A DNA stretch of 13,087 nt, taken from assembly GCA_023269245.1 (NCBI GenBank), contig JAHFMB010000016.1, positions 1 to 13,087 of the forward strand, written 5' to 3'. A model generated the notes under the pieces. That model was not told the DNA's origin. It searched no databases and saw nothing but the letters and a program-made list of their open reading frames with translations. Both the position numbers and the translations under genes were made by a program. The stretch is from Candidatus Tayloriibacteriota bacterium. GTDB taxonomy: Bacteria > Patescibacteriota > Minisyncoccia > Phycocordibacterales > PALSA-1337. Each line of letters opens with the position of its first letter. Position 1 is the stretch's first letter. Shown one piece after another: positions 12,872 to 13,087 of the stretch.

Positions 12872-13087
12872 TTATTTTTTTGAATGTATCCGGACAACCT
12901 CATCAGCAATCTGTCCCCACGAATGGGTAAAGCTGAGTGCTTGTACCTTGCGGGCCTGTTCAGCGCGATTCTGTGGTTCCGCAAGCCATACAATCTTGTC
13001 GACAATCTCTTGTTTATTTTTTGGATTGACGAACAGTGCGGCATCCTGTATGCGCGAAGTAATGCCGTTCTCTTTGGTCACAATAAA
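12872..13087 (-). CDS. Glycosyltransferase family 4, C-terminal fragment (cut by window edge)
   Basis: The last 72 codons of a gene that enters from the right edge. The visible part reads as the end of a GT4 donor domain: GITSRIQDAALFVNPKNKQE resembles the usual gDAAllvdPkd segment after the EX7E helix. A helix with AEPQNRAEQARKVQ and the terminal SFTHSWGQIADEVVRI follow, matching the F-s-W-x-x-x-a closing helix of the family. It ends in SKK and UAA, 8 bases before the next gene's ATG, so the two glycosyltransferases are co-transcribed. Its N-terminus, active site and start are outside the window, and its sugar cannot be guessed. Confidence 0.8.
   Translation of the reverse strand, partial: FIVTKENGITSRIQDAALFVNPKNKQEIVDKIVWLAEPQNRAEQARKVQALSFTHSWGQIADEVVRIHSKK

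Noticed and set aside
1..13087. CRISPR array, tRNA/rRNA, insertion sequence or phage genes
   Set aside because: No direct-repeat/spacer pattern, cloverleaf, transposase or phage-like protein was found on either strand by reading.

Overview
This window is a stretch of a bacterial surface-glycan (capsule, O-antigen or cell-wall polysaccharide) biosynthesis locus. All thirteen genes lie on the minus strand, so transcription runs from the right edge to the left edge. The standard genetic code is used, with UGA, UAA and UAG all acting as stops. Hand-counted 60-base rows range from about 30 to 58 percent GC. No rRNA, tRNA, ribosomal protein or other taxonomic marker is present. The style would fit an uncultured lineage such as a Patescibacteria (CPR) or Omnitrophica-like bacterium: small glycosyltransferases, a UDP-sugar dehydrogenase without its C-terminal domain, and a low-complexity interspersed repeat inside a gene. 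That is a guess.

In transcription order, the right-hand block (13087 to 8698) holds the C-terminus of a GT4 glycosyltransferase, a complete GT4 glycosyltransferase, a GtrA-family membrane protein, an FAD-dependent oxidoreductase of the HemY/Glf-like amine-oxidase fold, and a polytopic GT-C-type membrane glycosyltransferase. A 132-base gap (8566-8697) follows. It holds a good sigma70-type promoter, a perfect 10+10 bp inverted repeat and a second TATAAT directly before the next start codon.

The central block (8565 to 3675) is a tightly packed operon with overlaps or gaps of a few bases: a short UDP-glucose/GDP-mannose dehydrogenase-like enzyme, a GT4 glycosyltransferase, a SAM methyltransferase, a second GT4 glycosyltransferase and a GT9 (heptosyltransferase-like) enzyme. 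The left block (3674 to 1) has a B12-binding radical SAM protein that appears to have its own promoter and a strong intrinsic terminator. It is followed by a second SAM methyltransferase and an FnlA/CapE/WbjB-type UDP-N-acetylglucosamine 4,6-dehydratase cut by the window edge.

Together the genes make nucleotide sugars (a uronate-type dehydrogenase and a 4,6-dehydratase that starts the UDP-L-FucNAc route), transfer sugars in the cytoplasm (GT4 and GT9 enzymes), methylate the product (two SAM methyltransferases and a putative radical SAM methylase), and move or add polyprenyl-linked sugars at the membrane (GtrA and the GT-C protein). No flippase (Wzx or ABC), polymerase (Wzy) or initiating phosphoglycosyltransferase is visible, so the full pathway extends beyond both edges. 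No clearly new system is proven. The items most worth a second look are the terminator hairpin that contains a start codon, the self-contained radical SAM unit, the truncated dehydrogenase with its regulatory region, and the GtrA / flavoprotein / GT-C trio.
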